From Aldrovandia affinis (taxonomy: Eukaryota > Chordata > Actinopteri > Notacanthiformes > Halosauridae): DNA of 64,000 nt. The position numbers and the translations under genes were made by a program. Positions 63,700-64,000 of this stretch are shown here, piece after piece (positions within the stretch are counted from its first letter, which is position 1; each line of letters begins with the position of its first letter). A model generated the notes under the pieces. That model saw nothing but the letters and a program-made list of their open reading frames with translations. It was not told where the DNA came from and ran no database searches. Where the stretch lies: contig JAINUG010000039.1 in assembly GCA_029706075.1 (NCBI GenBank), positions 452,001 to 516,000 of the forward strand, in the 5' to 3' direction.

Positions 63700-63842
63700 C
63701 GTGAAGGTGGTTCCATGTAGCTCAGTAGGTAGCGCATGGTGCTGACAATGCTTAGTTTGTGGGTTTGAGACCACATGTACTGAAAAAATGTATGTATTCA
63801 CTACAGTAAGTCGCTTTGGATAAAAGCGTCTGCAAAATGGCA
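63700..63842 (+). mobile_element. tRNA-derived SINE with common fish 3' tail
   Basis: A box TAGCTCAGTAGGTAGCGCA and B box GGGTTTGAGACC head the element. The tail reads GTCGCTTTGGATAAAAGCGT and CTGCAAAATGGCA. It abuts the duplicated kinase-upstream block directly. Confidence 0.8.
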
Positions 63843-64000
63843 TCTATATTATTATACATTAAGTACACGTTATTGAATAATGGCAAAAATAATGACATCT
63901 TCTATGATGGACTTTCTCTCTGAAGCCCAGGTTTTGAGAACCTTTCAGAAGTACATGACACTACCATTGATATGATTTAATATGCAAGACTAACTCACTC
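63843..64000 (+). repeat. Kinase upstream block, paralog of 51552-51710
   Basis: Almost identical to the sequence that precedes the first kinase exon of the copy at 51787. By that spacing the equivalent exon would begin at about position 64077, outside the window. Confidence 0.9.

Overview
The window is nuclear DNA from a ray-finned (teleost-type) fish. The evidence is intron-rich genes with canonical GT/AG splice sites, the vertebrate neighbours TXLNG and SYAP1, a pim-like kinase family and a fish-type type II C-type lectin, Tc1-like and Ty3/gypsy elements, SINEs and LINEs with the 3' tail common in fish, and vertebrate tRNA, 5S rRNA and U1 genes. No species is assigned.

Layout. (1) 1-4.0 kb: the 5' part of TXLNG (gamma-taxilin) on the minus strand, running off the left edge. 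(2) 7.1-13.4 kb: a complete nine-exon SYAP1 on the minus strand, with a dead Tc1-like fragment in its last intron. (3) 14.5-21.7 kb: a full-length Ty3/gypsy retrotransposon on the minus strand with two 868-bp LTRs, a tRNA-Ser-type primer site, a purine tract and a textbook -1 frameshift signal between gag and pol. It looks young but carries two single-base frame breaks. (4) 23.0-28.0 kb: a C-type lectin gene on the plus strand. (5) 28-33.5 kb: a graveyard of Tc1-like, L1-clade and L2-like LINEs, SINEs and miniature elements. (6) 33.6-51.6 kb: a patchwork of segmental duplications carrying small-RNA genes, all on the minus strand: two tRNA-Val(CAC), five tRNA-Asp(GTC) plus one broken copy, two 5S rRNA, one complete U1 snRNA and one U1 cut by a LINE. 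(7) 51.8-53.8 kb: a pim-like kinase copy that lacks N-terminal exons and has a one-base frameshift. (8) 59.3-64.0 kb: promoter and N-terminal exons of a second pim-like gene whose kinase exons should lie just past the right edge. Its intron holds a roughly 2-kb array of diverged repeats that keep re-forming the same small hairpins.

How it fits together. The duplicated small-RNA block gives paralogous 'empty sites' for several insertions (an L2-like LINE at 37.6 kb, a miniature element at 43.9 kb, a Tx1/L1-type LINE at 47.7 kb), so these can be ordered after the duplications. The 5' break of the kinase copy at 51.55 kb coincides with the 3' end of a duplicated U1 gene, which suggests that the small-RNA duplications cut up the kinase locus. 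The strongest candidates for something undescribed are the hairpin array (60.9-62.9 kb) and the LINE joined to U1 nucleotide 42.
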